A stretch of 64,000 nucleotides of DNA from Symbiodinium natans (Eukaryota > Sar > Dinophyceae > Suessiales > Symbiodiniaceae): positions 124,501 through 188,500 of the forward strand of contig CAJNDS010002571.1 in the NCBI GenBank assembly GCA_905221605.1. Direction: 5' to 3'. Below the pieces are notes generated by a model that saw only the letters and a list, made by a program, of their open reading frames with translations, searched no databases and was not told where the DNA came from. The stretch's first letter is position 1; every line of letters starts with the position of its first letter. Below are positions 23,202-35,411 of this stretch, piece by piece. The position numbers and the translations under genes are program-made.

Positions 23202-24753
23202 AACACACACACACACACAAACAAACATTTGTTTTTATCGTGTTTTCCATGGCACACATCTTGATGCCCTGCGGCATCTCCTTCGAGCTGAGGATCTGAG
23301 GCCGACGGAGTCCGGCGTATCCAAGATGAAAGCTCAGCATGTTTGCAAGTTTAGGGTTTAGGGTTTAGGGTTTAGGGGCAATAGGATGTAGTTAACAAAG
23401 GCCAACATGGTCTGGCGCTTCGTGTATTGTCAGGTTTTTCTCTTGTAACATTCTTCGGCCACTACAACAGCCTCAACCACATCACTCTGTAGTCATGTAG
23501 CAAGAGACATTCTGCGCCGGGTTTAGTAACAAGATAGCTCGAGATGCTTTTGCACGGCCTGCAGTCTCGTTTATACCAACAAAAATCCTCCAAACTGCGC
23601 ATGCCGTGGACAGAAAGCCCTCGTTCAAAAGACCCCAAAGCCCAACCTGCAACACCAAACCCTAAACCCTATACCCTATACCCTATAAACCCTAAACCCC
23701 AAACTAAAGTCCTGCTGCATCGAGGCCCGTGGCCGACGATGGTCTGGGCACTCAAAACTTGCCAGAGACCTGGAGGTCTCTATTAGTTTCGTGTTCGGAG
23801 TTTAGGTTTTAGGGTTCAGGGTTTAGGGTTTAGGGTTTAGGGTTCAGGGTGAAGCAAAACCTCGTTTTACGTGGCGGCGTGGCACTTTCACCATGCGTCT
23901 CTCTCAACCCTTGTGCGGTTTACCTCTGTGGGGTTGTATTCGGGCTGTGTGCAGGGAATGCTGACCTCCCCTCCCTGTCATCGTGGCATGCATTGCGTTG
24001 GTAATCAACCAGAAGGAAGGTCGCCGCCATGGCAAAGCATTGCAGCAAAAGGCTGTTGGGAACAGCTTCAGCCTCACTGTATGGGCATTGAAGCATGAGC
24101 GGAGTCTTTGACATTGACCTGCGGCCTTTGCTAGAAGATTTCAGGGTCTGGCTACGCAGAGACTTTTGCTTGTCGTGTGGATGGTGAACCGAATGGTGTG
24201 CACGGGAATGCTGTAATGTTGGGCCCTCTTTTTCAACGGACCCCGCCCCCCACCCCCCCCCTCTCGCCTCGGAGGGCGCGCGCAGATCCCTGCGACTTAG
24301 CCCAAGAGCCTACAATTCCTGAACCTCAGCTCGCTAGGCCGTCAGGCCTCGACTCCCACAACTCTCATAGAAACCAAGCCTCTCGACATACAAATCTGCA
24401 CGGTCCATGAGGCTCAGTCCAACGCAGCCGATGGAGGATCCTGACAAGATGGTTTGGGCCGCGCCCTTAGATTCCTCCCGCAAAGGGACTTGTCTTCGTG
24501 GACCTTGCAAAGCTTGCCACTCTCAGAACACTCCCCTAAGTCGATTCGCCAGTGCGTGAGGCATACTACAACCCCTTCTCCGCGCTCCTCGGCTCCGATA
24601 GTCACAAATCTGTACTGGGAGCTTCATTGAAGGTATAGGGCCGAGCTTCGGCAGTGCCCAGGCTTGTTTGTCAGCCAGGGTTCCACGGGGGGATGTTTGT
24701 GGCAGAAGAAGGAAAGCGGCGGGGGTCTCCCGCACAGCTTCTCCCGCGGTATG

Positions 24754-24857
24754 TATCATATTAATAATATCAATAACATTAAGAATGTTAATAAAGTATA
24801 ATAAAGTTAATAATATTAATAATATTCATAATATCAATAATATTAAAAATAATGGAA
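24754..24857. repeat. (TAA/AAT)n-rich microsatellite
   Basis: AATAATATTAATAAT-type sequence, about 100 bp, markedly AT-rich against GC-rich surroundings. Confidence 0.9.
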
Positions 24858-25296
24858 TGTAAAGTATACGCCCTGCAGCATGGAAGGGAGCAGCGGTTAT
24901 GGGTCTGTTGTCTTCCGTCCAGAGGCCCGTTTCTTATTGTTGGAGTCTCAGAAGCGGGCTTGAGGCCATGCAGGGAAGCCGCCTGTGTCTGCTCCAGCGG
25001 TCCCGGGGGCAATGTGGTCCCCAAATGCGACTTTCAGAGCTGACGCAGCAACACAGCAACGTTGAGGTTAGAGCCGACATGGCCTTCTTGTAGAATCTGT
25101 TGCAGGACGGGATGACGTAGCCCATTGGGGTTTTGGAGTGCAAACACCATCAGGCTGGGTGCCAAGCATTATTTGGTTAACTTTCGAAACCTGAGAAGGC
25201 CCAAAAAACTAAAGCTGCCAGCGCTGCCCAGGGTGTGGCATCGCCTGCCGGACGGCACGGGCTCTTACACGGGGGGTTCTGTGCATCAGGATATGC

Positions 25297-25392
25297 TACT
25301 ATTTGCTTAAGAACCCCAAGAGAATAGAAACATAACAATCCCCATATCACCCTTAGTAAGGAAGATTTTTTCCGGGGTTCTTAAGCAATTAA
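25297..25392. mobile_element. MITE-like palindromic element, family A
   Basis: TACTATTTGCTTAAGAACCCC at the left and GGGGTTCTTAAGCAATTAA at the right form inverted ends around an AT-rich core. Confidence 0.7.
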
Positions 25393-25917
25393 TCCCTTCC
25401 CCCTAATATTAAACGGGGGTCCCCCCCTCCCCGCCCCCCCTTTAAAAATTCGAAAAGTATTTTTATTATTAGGGGGTCTTTTTATCGAAATGTCGCCAAA
25501 TTAGACTTCAGGGTTACTCAAGTAATGAAGTACTTCATTGTGCTGTACAGAGAGACAGGAGACAGAGAGAAGGGGAGAGCTCAACTTTCGCAGCACAGCG
25601 AGGCTCAGACAGAGCTACGGAGACAGACACACACACACACACTCACTCACTCACTCAGTCACTCTGTCTCTCACTCGCACACACACACGCACACTCACTC
25701 CGAAGCTTAAACCCTCAATGAACCCTAAGCCCTAAACCCTAAACCCTAAACCCTAATTAGACCCTAAACCCTCCTTGGCTTCAGGGTTTCAGGAGCCCTG
25801 AACCCCCCCCCTAATTCGGAATAGGTTTTAAAAGGCGGGCTCGGTTTCGGGAGGTTTTTCCGGAAAGTATTTTCATTATTAGGGGGGTATTTAATAAAAG
25901 GGGGAAGGGATTAGTAG
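25388..25917. mobile_element. Paired inverted elements
   Basis: TTAATCCCTTCCCCCTAATATTAAA at 25388 is mirrored by TATTTAATAAAAGGGGGAAGGGATTAG ending at 25917. Inside, AAAGTATTTTTATTATTAGGGGG (25454) is repeated directly at 25865. Probably two related elements, one carrying the microsatellite between. Confidence 0.5.
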
Positions 25918-26631
25918 GATAGATATACCAGCTAATCCTCTGGATCGGTCTTGCGTTATCAGAAGCCCATGTGATGTTTAGAGACGCGGGCGATTTGTGT
26001 GCGATCGTGCCGGTCTAAAGCAGTTGGGTGAGTTCATGTGCAGCACATGGCCGGTTGCATCATTGTATCTTCAGGATGGTCTTCGTCAAAACTGTCCCCG
26101 AAGATGCTTGTTGCCAGGTTGTTGCCACTACTTGTGCAGTAGCATTGAAAGGCCAAGCTTCGGAACACAAACGTAGTGTGCCAGCTATATCGTCGGTGAA
26201 GCCACGAGCCTTCTTGGAAGAAGAGAGGCACCTCCCCCACCAACCGTCCTAGAGCAACTACCGCTGAGCAGCAGCACAGTGCGAGCTGCTTAGCTACTTG
26301 GTTCGCCTGCACTACCTCTTGGTCTTCGTAGCCTGGTTCTTCCTTGTCTGCCTGAACCAGCAACAACGCTCCCAAACGGAATACCCTAAACCCTAAACCC
26401 TAAACCCTAAACCGTGAACCCTGAACCCTGAACCCTGAACCCTAAACCCTAAACCCATACTCACAAGCAACAGAAGTTTGCACCAGCACTCGTGTCACCG
26501 AATTCGTACAAGCACCGGGTAGGGGAATTCGGTGCCAACCCATGAGGCCCTAGAGTTCTCGGAGGAAGCTTATGCTCCTAAACCCCAAGCCCACTTTCTT
26601 CGCGCAATGGGGGCAGGACGTTTGTGCCTAA

Positions 26632-26800
26632 ACCCTAAACCCTAAACCATCCCTAAACGGCAAAAACAACCATCCCTACACCCTAAACCCTAAACCCTAA
26701 ACCCTAAACCCTAAACCCTAAACCCTAAGCCCTAAGCCCTAAGCCCTAAGCCCTAAGCCCTGAGCCCTGAACCCTGAACCCTGAACCCTGAACCCTAAAC
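26632..26800. repeat. CCCTAAA array with CCCTAAG and CCCTGAA blocks
   Basis: Successive runs of CCCTAAA, CCCTAAG and CCCTGAA show stepwise local homogenisation. Confidence 0.93.
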
Positions 26801-26811
26801 TTAACTCGGAG

Positions 26812-26894
26812 GCTTTGAGCCGCCGGCCTCTATGGATCTCACTGCTTGGCACAAGAAGCACATCGAGTCGGGTGAATGGTGCGTGCCTGAAAGG
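26812..26894 (+). CDS. Candidate exon, unknown
   Basis: After CGGAG|GC the frame reads FEPPASMDLTAWHKKHIESG and EWCVPER with a GTAGGG donor at 26895. Telomere-type arrays flank it on both sides (26632-26800 and 26906-26945). No family is recognised. Confidence 0.4.
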
Positions 26895-27058
26895 GTAGGG
26901 GGGGTGGGGTTTGGGGTTTAGGGTTTAGGGTTTAGGGTTTAGAGGGTAGGTAGGGGGGACATGTGAGGAGAGTAGTTTTCTCATTAGGGGTCCCCAGTTG
27001 CCTCTCCAGGTTGCAAGAGTGCAGGCTTGGAGGCACTTGAGAGAGAGAGAGAGAGATC

Positions 27059-27204
27059 GCTGACAAGGTTGTAAGAGTGGGACAGGGCTCAGGCAAGGCA
27101 GAACTGCTTTCGGTTCTTCACAAGTTTCAGCAGGAGATCGTGGTGGGAGTCTGGCAGTTAGCCACCTCGTTATGCCGCCTCAGCTTTCATTGAAACCGGA
27201 CCCT
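27059..27204 (+). CDS. Candidate exon, unknown
   Basis: An open frame reads DKVVRVGQGSGKAELLSVLH and KFQQEIVVG with a GT at 27151. GQGSGKAE loosely resembles a P-loop but has Ala in place of Ser/Thr, so no nucleotide-binding role is claimed. CCCTAAA repeats start at 27199. Confidence 0.3.
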
Positions 27205-27249
27205 AAACCCTAAACCCTAAACCCTAAACCCTAAACCCTAAACCCTAAA

Positions 27250-27377
27250 CATGAACCTTTGGAGCCCCAGCAGCTCATAGCCCGGAAGAAGCTTGATGCT
27301 TCAACTCTGAGCCCTTTGCCTTGCGCACGCAGGAATCGGCTTTTTGCCGAAGGGAAACTGGCTGAGCCCTCATCTTA
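27250..27377 (+). CDS. Candidate terminal exon, unknown
   Basis: Directly after a CCCTAAA array the frame reads HEPLEPQQLIARKKLDASTL and continues to a stop at 27375. An acceptor CGCAG| at 27332 would define a shorter terminal exon (NRLFAEGKLAEPSS). Confidence 0.33.
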
Positions 27378-28514
27378 GCATCAGCGTCCGGAGGATTGGC
27401 AATCCCCCCAACCCCCCTCTGGGAATGCTTGACCTTAAGAAAAGCAGGCGCGTTCCCCGCCCAGAAGACTGACTTGTGAGTCTAATGAGTTGGAAGTCAG
27501 CAGGTTGGAACACGAATCGCGCAGCGGGTTGTGCGGCAGACCCGAAAGTTCGCGGCAGGTTTGTGCCCCCGTCTGTTTACCCCGATCCCCTCTGAGGTAC
27601 TCTAAACTCAGGCAAAATAGATACTCAGGATCATCCCTCGGGGCGGCCTCAAAGTCCGCTACATCCCCTTGTGGAATACGCACGAGCCTGTGCTTGTGAA
27701 GGACCTCGGCACCAGTTTGCAGCAAAGGCAAATTCGGGACTTTTGTTTGAAGGATGCAGAGGTGACTTGGGCTTTATGCTGGGCACCGACGTGCCAGCCG
27801 GCTGCTACTGACATGTGTTACTTGGAGCGCCTTTTTTACCTTTCAACAGGATCCCGTCACGAAAAAGACCGTGCAGTTCAGCGAGAATCTGCAGCGGTCG
27901 CGATCGCCAGATTCCCAGTGCAGGCTGTACCGCATTATAGTTAATGTTCGATGCTTGGCACTGCTGCTCATTGCACAGAGTTGGCCCTGAGGCAGTCCTT
28001 AACCCAGACATGTGAGATTCGCTTCTAGCAGGCAAGACTGCCATAGGCTATGGACTTGTGGGGGAAGGTTTAGGGGGCATGGGAGCTGTTCGATCTTGAG
28101 CATGAGGAGTACAGTGATTACGAAGCCTCAGTGGAGTACTGCAGAGGGCGTCTGTGTTGTGATAGGTCTTGCCATTGTTGTAGTGTCTCTTTGTGGTGGC
28201 CGTGGTGGTGGCAGCTGCGGGTAGCATGGCTGCGTGCCTTCTGACTTCTGGTCTCTGAGTTTTCCCGCTCACAAGCAGCGGCCCAAGAAGGATTTCGGGA
28301 TTTGGAACGACAGAACTCACCAACTCAGAAGTAAAGTTAAAGCCTGTATCCCCAGATCCCTCCCGCCTGTCCCACTCATGCCTGACTACTGTAGCAGCAC
28401 TGCTCCATCAAACAGGGCCCCTCGTGTTCAGCTTTAAGCGCGGTACAGACATAGTCAGGGACGGCTTGAGGGTTTTTGTTCCAGTATGTCATCGCTTAGG
28501 TTGACTAAAAACAC

Positions 28515-29180
28515 GTGTGCGCTCTGCAGCACTTTACACCGCACAACAGATGGAATAGCTACTTGCTGCAGATTCAGCGTTGGCTCCCTTGTTTGAGCCG
28601 AATCCGATTCCCGAAAAGCTTGACTTCAGACGCTTGCGTTTGCAACAAGGCGCGCAACTTGGGTTACGGGGGTAAATCTGCAGATCTCGTGTCTAGTGCG
28701 GATTGGTCCAGGAAATGCAGCTCGCTAAAGCCAGTGCTGAGGAGGAAGGGTTTTCGGTCATGGTACGCAATAGGGCTGCAACGTACCCTTAAAAAAGGTC
28801 GACAAGCAACTGTCGGCTGGAGGTCGATCCTGTGCATGCCAGAACCTGGCAACTGGATGGAGCTCGTAGCAGGTAGGGAGCTAGGGAGAGAGAGGAAAGG
28901 ATCCCCCACCGACTTCGAAAACAACATGCGCAAGCCAATGAGTTTTTTGGGTGGTTTTGTGGCCGATGCCTGCAAAACTAGATTGGCCCGCACCCTCACT
29001 GACTCGGAGTTTCACGGCAGCTCGCAGCCACGGGTTGCGAGGGCTGAGCCTTTCAGGATGTCAGCATTTCGGTCTTCATGTGGTTTGTTTGCGTGCACAA
29101 TATGTGCAGAAGCGTTGCGTGACCATCAACTTGAGAAGTGCTCCCGCGTGCAGTTCCGGTCATTCAAGGAGGCGGATTGA
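28515..29180 (+). CDS. Open frame of 221 codons, coding status doubtful
   Basis: An uninterrupted frame rich in Arg, Ser and Cys. No domain, helix pattern or motif is recognised. The length is unusual for this window, but the composition is that of GC-rich non-coding DNA. Listed because it is the longest non-repeat frame in this part. Confidence 0.15.
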   Translation: MCALQHFTPHNRWNSYLLQIQRWLPCLSRIRFPKSLTSDACVCNKARNLGYGGKSADLVSSADWSRKCSSLKPVLRRKGFRSWYAIGLQRTLKKGRQATVGWRSILCMPEPGNWMELVAGRELGRERKGSPTDFENNMRKPMSFLGGFVADACKTRLARTLTDSEFHGSSQPRVARAEPFRMSAFRSSCGLFACTICAEALRDHQLEKCSRVQFRSFKEAD

Positions 29181-29484
29181 GTGCCTAAGCCTCCAAACAT
29201 AGTAATCAGCAAGCTTAGGGCGAAGAATTCGCCCTGCAGTCTTCAAGTCTACACGTCAACCCAAAAAAAAATTCCGGCATCCGAAGCCCAAGCCTGCAGC
29301 GCACTTTCCATGGCCCTCGACAACGAAACCGAGTCTACTCAGTCTAATCTAGATACTCGTAGCCTGCCGTGACAGCAGCTTCCAGCAATGGACGGCAGAA
29401 GATGTCAAGGCCGGTGCAGCCAGTCTGAGCAGGATTTTCGTTGAAGCACCTAGCTGTTGACATCCATCGTTCAAGACATCATCT

Positions 29485-29513
29485 TCTATATATATATATA
29501 TGTATATGTATAT

Positions 29514-29557
<44 letters not shown>
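29485..29557. repeat. AT microsatellite
   Basis: TATATATATGTATATGTA repeats. Confidence 0.92.
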
Positions 29558-29559
<2 letters not shown>

Positions 29560-30031
29560 TCTTTTTTCATGGCCGCAGGACTTCTTAGCAAAAGAGACAC
29601 AAAAAATCGCCATCGGGTCAATATGCGTCAGCATCCCGCGAAGTCGCTGGCCATTTCAGACGTAGGCAGGAGTGGCGTTTTCGTTCGCAAGGTGAACTTC
29701 TGATCTGAGTATAGTGGACCCCCCTCAGACTGTTATGCTGGCCACGACAGAGCTCACCCGAAAATAACCAGGCAACTTCTGACTAAGAGCCCTTTCACTC
29801 CTCGAAGCAAACTGGGCATGCTTGAATCTTCCACCCATGCCTTCGGCCACGAAGCATGACGGGACCGAGAGCGTTGGAAGGGAACCAAAACGGGTAGGAA
29901 TGTCCCTAAACCCTAAACCCTAAACCTGTAGATGGTTGAGAAAGGCTTAGAATCCAAGACGGGAACCGAAGTAAGTCGGAGCTCCCTTGAAGCTCAAGCA
30001 CTCTACAGTAAACCCCAAAAAGTTGGGTTTA

Positions 30032-30103
30032 GGCCTAAACCCTAAACCCTAAACCCTAAACCCTAAACCCTAAACCCTAAACCCTAAACCCTAAACCCTA
30101 AAC
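30032..30103. repeat. Interstitial telomere array (CCCTAAA)~10
   Basis: About ten near-perfect CCCTAAA units; no exon recognised beside it. Confidence 0.96.
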
Positions 30104-30860
30104 CTGTCTGGTTTGACATCTCATGCAGCTTCAGTGGTGATTTGAAGCCTCTCCTGAGTCTGGCAGCAGGTTGTAGTGTGTTTTATAGTTGGTGAGGGCG
30201 CTGTTGTCCCAGCTGTGGACTCGGGAGTTCCAGTAGTCTTGATTTGGTGTCCTTGAAGGTGCACACGTATGCAGTATATCCAGACATTCCCCTGCAGAGT
30301 GTCCGACAGGTCAGCTAAGCGGGTGGCAAAAAAAAAACCCTCAACCTTTTTAAGGACAGATAGTCCCTAAACTTTACTCTCACGGATTGAGGCTCTTGAG
30401 TTTCCAACTTTTTGGCTTTACTCTAGGGCCGTTTATCCGAAGGCCACTTGTTTGAGTCTATTGTGACATGTGGCTCGACACTGCTGAGCTGCTGCCGCTG
30501 TTCGGGAAGAAGTTGAATCCTGAATCCAAACCGTTCTCGTGAGAACCTCTACCATAATTGAGGTACGCCTGAAAATCTAGAGACGTCGTTTTGCGAAAGC
30601 ACTGGGAATGTTGGAATGATGCTTTCGGAAACTTTGGTTGCGAGCTGTTCAATTGCATGCACCCCGGCCACTGGTCGAAGGGTGTCACTTTTTTCTTTCT
30701 CGCGTTAGAGCCCCCTGAACCCTGAACCCTAAACCCTAAACCCTAAACCCTAAACCCCAAACCCCAACCCCCAAACCCCAAACCCCAAACCCTAGCCCCG
30801 AAGTCCTGAACCCCTTTGTTCAGCTGAGCTGTCCTCGGGTCTGAGGGGCCCGGTTTCAAG

Positions 30861-30977
30861 GGTTCGGGCTGGCCAAGAGAGACCTGGAAGCCCTGAGAGT
30901 CGAGCTGGATAGGTCCTCGAGTCACTTTCTGGGCACGCTGTGCAAAGACCCGAAGTCTGTCAGAGATGATCTGAGAT
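30861..30977 (+). CDS. Candidate exon, charged helix
   Basis: After TTCAAG|GG the frame reads FGLAKRDLEALRVELDRSSS and HFLGTLCKDPKSVRDDL. The heptad-like leucines and charges suggest an amphipathic helix. A GT lies at 30978. CCCTAAA/CCCCAAA repeats precede it (30716-30795). Confidence 0.42.
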
Positions 30978-31227
30978 GTACAGGATGATCATTCCTGGCT
31001 CGTGGCCGTTGCAGTTGGATGGTTTCTGAGAAGCTCCTTGATGGCTTGGGGGCTGGGCTTGGCATGCTTATGGAGAGGAACGCCCAGAAGTAGTGAACAA
31101 ACACATAGATCCTAAACCCGAAAGTCCCAGAGGGGGTCAGCTAGGTGGGTGGCAAAAAAAACCGAGCTTCAACAGGTTTGCAGCTGGAGGCCAAAGGCTA
31201 ACCATTTGCCTTGTCTTCGCTTGCAGG

Positions 31228-31284
31228 CCTCGAGAAAACGGCACCTTCTCTGGAGGAGATGAGCTCCCAATGCGCGAACTTTTA
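31228..31284 (+). CDS. Candidate small exon
   Basis: After GCAG|G the frame reads LEKTAPSLEEMSSQCANF to a stop. Protein-like but too short to assign. Confidence 0.22.
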
Positions 31285-31289
31285 AAAAG

Positions 31290-32339
31290 CCCAGCGCCAG
31301 ATTGGAGTTTGAGGGTCAGTGCGGTAGGCCCTGGGATGACGTCGTGAGAGCGGGAGGAACTTTTGGGAATCCTCGAAGCTCAGTGTTCATAAGATTAGCT
31401 TGCATTTCATGCGGCAAGCTTGAAGGCTTAAACAGGGAATGCTGTGACTGCTATGATAACTGCAATCGCTAGTTCTGGCAGCTACAGGCTCTTTGGGCGT
31501 TCTTCCAACTTCGCAATGCTAGCTGTACTATGACCATTGGCAAGAACGAACGATCGGCTATGATAGGCTAAGAAACGGTCGCAAGGAGCTGGCGATTACG
31601 GAGGACATGCTTTTTCCATCTCACATACCTTTGGCATGGTCCTGCTGCTCGATGTGAGATGTAATTTGAAGGCTTGGAGGTTTGTTGGGGTCGACGGCTT
31701 TTGTGAATGACCTTTTCTCCTCGGTTGGAGCCCGTGAAATCCGGCATTGCATTGCCAAAACAGGCCATGGATGTAACTCGTTCTTTTCCGCGGGCCAACA
31801 TCCATGCACTTCAGTCAGCCCACAGTGCGCATAGAGGCAGCGCGTACTGGCCAAAGTGCTAACATTTGTGCTGCGGTTGTTTGGACCAGGTGCCTTATAC
31901 GGAACTCCTTGCGGACTGAGGCGAGGAAGATTTTTTCTACGCGCTGACCTTGGCATGGTCTGGGCGTTTGGACTTTGGAGCTTGCGGGGATGTTTGGACT
32001 ACAAGCTGTTGCAATCCCGGTCATTGAGGGGCCAACGCGTGGTTCGGGTTTAGATGTCAAATCGGCTTTCTTTTTTTTTGGGGCAAGGTTGATACCATGC
32101 AGCTACAGAAATATCAGTGGATGCGTCGTACGGAAGTGAGCTCAGAGGCTCAAATGCGTGCAGATGGTCAAGGGCTTGTAACCTACTTGCATCTTTTCCT
32201 ACAACTACTTCTTTAAAAGATGACTGCGAGGAGGGAGGGGGCTACTGTGAATGGAGCCTACGCGTGGGCCAGTTGGAGGGAAAACCTGAACTGTTAAACG
32301 GTATTGGGCCCCAAAGAGGTCAACCAACACGACCCCTTG
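31290..32339. other. Unassigned region
   Basis: No repeat array and no convincing exon. It precedes the 1.46 kb tandem array. Confidence 0.35.
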
Positions 32340-32739
32340 TGCAAAGGACCTCACAAAGCAGCCAGAACCCATGAAAGGTTTGGAGCCAGAGCGCGTACCT
32401 CTCCCCGGCCGTTTTCCGAAGCAACCTCCTAAAGAAGCTCTCCCAGGAGGAGGATGGTGATGAGGCCATGGAGCAGCAGAGATGTTGCACCGAAGTCCCA
32501 TGGTGAAACTTTTCGGGGGGGTAGTTCTGAGAGGTTTCTTTTCGCAGGAGCCCGAAGGCCCCCAGAGTCCCTTAGACTCGACGGCAACTTGCAGCCTCGG
32601 GCCTGACTGCCGAATATTGCCGACCCTATAGTCGCCTTCGTGAGCGTTTGTTAGTCGATGCTTACGCGCACAAAGCGAGCTCCTTGTTGAGGAATTGGGG
32701 AGAGGACTTTGGGCTTCACATCCGCTGCAGTCGCTTATA

Positions 32740-32883
32740 AGGATGTGAGCGAGAGAAACGAGCCCACTGCGATCACCATGTCCAACGAAGCCGAGTCTGG
32801 TCTTGCAGATACGCAGTTCTTTGACTTTATCCCTCGTCTGGTATGCACTGAAATTGAAAAATGCTGTGCTTTGCCTTATACGA
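32740..32883 (+). CDS. Array ORF, copy 1
   Basis: The frame reads DVSERNEPTAITMSNEAESG, LADTQFFDF and on. The core SNEAESGLADTQFF is shared by all copies. Here the T tract is interrupted (TTCTTT) and the frame stays open to 32893. Function unknown. Confidence 0.4.
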
Positions 32884-33792
32884 GTGCACAATAACTATGG
32901 TCGGGTGGGTAACCTTTGTTGGGATCTACCCGTGTGATCGGCCCGGCGGCTCCGCTTCGGGGTTGTGACAGATGAATGGCTTCTTCTTCTTCTACTACGC
33001 ATGTGGGATCGCAGCCATTTCTTGCTTCCGAACCCCATCTGCAATTTGGAATGCGCACGGCGCCTAGGCGGGAGACACAACACCCAAAAGCGGAAGACAC
33101 GATGATCCGATGTACTTCCGCGACCATGTGCAAAGTACCGCAATTTGTTTCCATCCCCCCGACATGATTACGTACCGATGCAATTGCATTGGCTGCCAAG
33201 CGCTTGCCATTTGTTGAGGGGTTCCGAAGGAAATTCTCTTGCGGGAGGTGCAAGCCTTCCGAGTGGGACACGGTATCCACTTCGCGCGTGGAAACTTTTG
33301 TTTGTTGACCCCAAAAAGACGAAACATAAGCAAATCAACATACATACACATATATATATATATATCTGCATATAATTTAGCAGCACCTTGAAGACGCACT
33401 GCGGAAGCTGCGCTCCGCCAACCAGCACGACCCCACCACCCCGTGTGCAAAGAACCTCACAAAGGAGCCTGGTTTGGAGCCAGAGTGCATACCTTCTCCC
33501 CGGCCGTAGCTCTCCCAGGAGGAGGATGGTGATGATGCCATGGAGCAGCGCAGATGTTGCGCCGAAGTCGTCGAAGTCCCATGGTGAAACGTACAGGGGG
33601 GAATGGAGTTCTGAGAGGTTTCTTTTCGCATGAGCCCTAAGGAAAAGCCCCCAAGAGTTCCATAGATTCGACGGCAACTTGCAGAGTCGGGCCTGATTGC
33701 CGAATATTGCCGGCCCTATAGTCTCCTTCTTGAGTGTTTGTTTCGATTCTTAAGTTGAGGGTTTGTCCCGCTTCACATCCCACTGCATTCGC

Positions 33793-33912
33793 TTAAGGAT
33801 GTGAGCGAGTACGACGCGCCCACGGCGGTCACCATCTCCAACGAAGCTGAGTCTGGGCTTGCAGATACGCAGTTTTTTTTGACTTTTATCCCATCGTCTG
33901 GTACCATACCTT
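33793..33912 (+). pseudogene. Array ORF, copy 2 (frameshifted)
   Basis: The same core (SEYDAPTAVTISNEAESG, LADTQFF) is followed by an 8-T tract that shifts the frame relative to copies 1, 3 and 5. Confidence 0.4.
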
Positions 33913-35252
33913 GAAATTTAAAAAAAGTGAGGGCGAGGACAGGTGCGAAGAGAGTGGCACAAGTCTCGCACTATAACTATGGTCGGTTTGGTAACCTTTG
34001 TTGGGATCGACCCGTGTGATCGGCCTGGCAGCTTCGCTTGGGGGTTGTGAGAGATGACTGGCTTATCTGGAACTTGTTTCTCCTCTTACATTGGCATGGT
34101 TTTTTTTCGGTGTGGCCCTACACTGGCCCAAGAAGGCCTGCAGTGGTAACAAGAAGATGGCGGCAATTGTGCCGTGCAAAGGAAGAACGCGACTGCGGCC
34201 ACATGCCGAATTTCAACAGCCCACTTTCGCAACCAGCTGTATGATATCCCTCAATTTCCTTGATGGCTGTGTGGAAAAGTCGTATGTTCTCGTCCGAGAG
34301 AGCCCCGTACTTTCATGAAGAGTCGTTTGCCGTTTGCAGCACTGGGCCAAAGCAATCTTTGTAGAACGTTCGTTGAGCGTCGTACACGCATGGTCTTGGG
34401 AAGCACATTTTTGCACCTGTTTTCTTGGATGGCGCCGGCCTGTTTTTGCAGTCATTTCTTGCTTCCGAACCCCATGTGCGATTTCGAATGCGCACGGCGC
34501 CTAGGCGGGAGATACAACACCCAAAAGCGGAAGACCTGATTCACTTCCGCGACCATGTGCGAAGTACCACAATCATTTCCATCCCCCGAAGTGATTACAT
34601 ACCAATGCAATTTCATTGCTTCAAAGCGGTTGCCATTCTGTTGGGGGGTTCCGAAGGAAATTATCTTGGGGGGAGGATGGGGGAGGCGCCAGCCTTCCGA
34701 GTGGGACAAGATATCCACTTCGCGCGTTGAGACTTTTGTTTGTTGAGCCGCCCTGACCGGATGGATGACGCTTGGCCCCCCCAAAAGGAAAAACAAAAAA
34801 CAATAAATATGCATATGTGTATGTATGTAAGGAGCCTCAACGCATGAAAGGTTTGGAGCCAGAGCGCATACCTTCTCCCCGGCCGTTTTCCGAAGCAACC
34901 TCTTAAAGCAGCTCTCCCAGGAGGAGGATGGTGATGATGCCATGGAGCAGCGCAGATGTTGCGCCGAAGTCATCGAAGTCCCATGGTGAAAGGTATAGGG
35001 GGGGAATGGAGTTCTGAGAGGTTTCTTTTCGCACGAGCCCTAAGGCCCTAAGGCCCTAAGGCCCGAGGCCCCAGAGCCTCTTAGATTCGACGGCAACTTG
35101 TAGCCTCGGGCCTGATTGCCGAATGTTGCCGCACCTTTGGTCGCCTTCTTGAGTGTTTCGATGCTTAAGTGCACGAAGCACACTGCTTTTTGAGGAATGT
35201 GGGATCGCAGGACTCTAGGCTTTGTCCCGCTTCACATCCACTGCATTCGCTT

Positions 35253-35411
35253 GAGGATGTGAGCGAGAACGACGCGCCCACGGCGGTCACCATTTCCAAC
35301 GAAGCCGAGTCTGGGCTTGCAGATACGCAGTTTTTTTTTGACTTTTATCCCATCGTCTGGTACCATACCCTGAAATTTAAAAAATTGCCCTGCTGTGCCT
35401 TCTGTGAATGA
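35253..35411 (+). CDS. Array ORF, copy 3
   Basis: DVSENDAPTAVTISNEAESG, LADTQFFFDF: a 9-T tract adds one Phe and keeps the frame, ending at 35411. Function unknown. Confidence 0.4.
   Translation, partial: EDVSENDAPTAVTISNEAESGLADTQFFFDFYPIVWYHTLKFKKLPCCAFCE

Larger units (their letters stand above)
22430..26800. other. Repeat-rich region without recognised genes
   Basis: Contains telomere-type arrays at 23347-23378, 23660-23700, 23802-23850, 25725-25772, 26383-26455 and 26632-26800, a (TAA)n tract, MITE-like elements and (CA)/(CT) repeats at 25625-25700. Confidence 0.6.

Noticed and set aside
27059-27204. Walker A / ABC ATPase motif (GQGSGKAE)
   Set aside because: The Ser/Thr after Lys is missing and no other ATPase motif is near.
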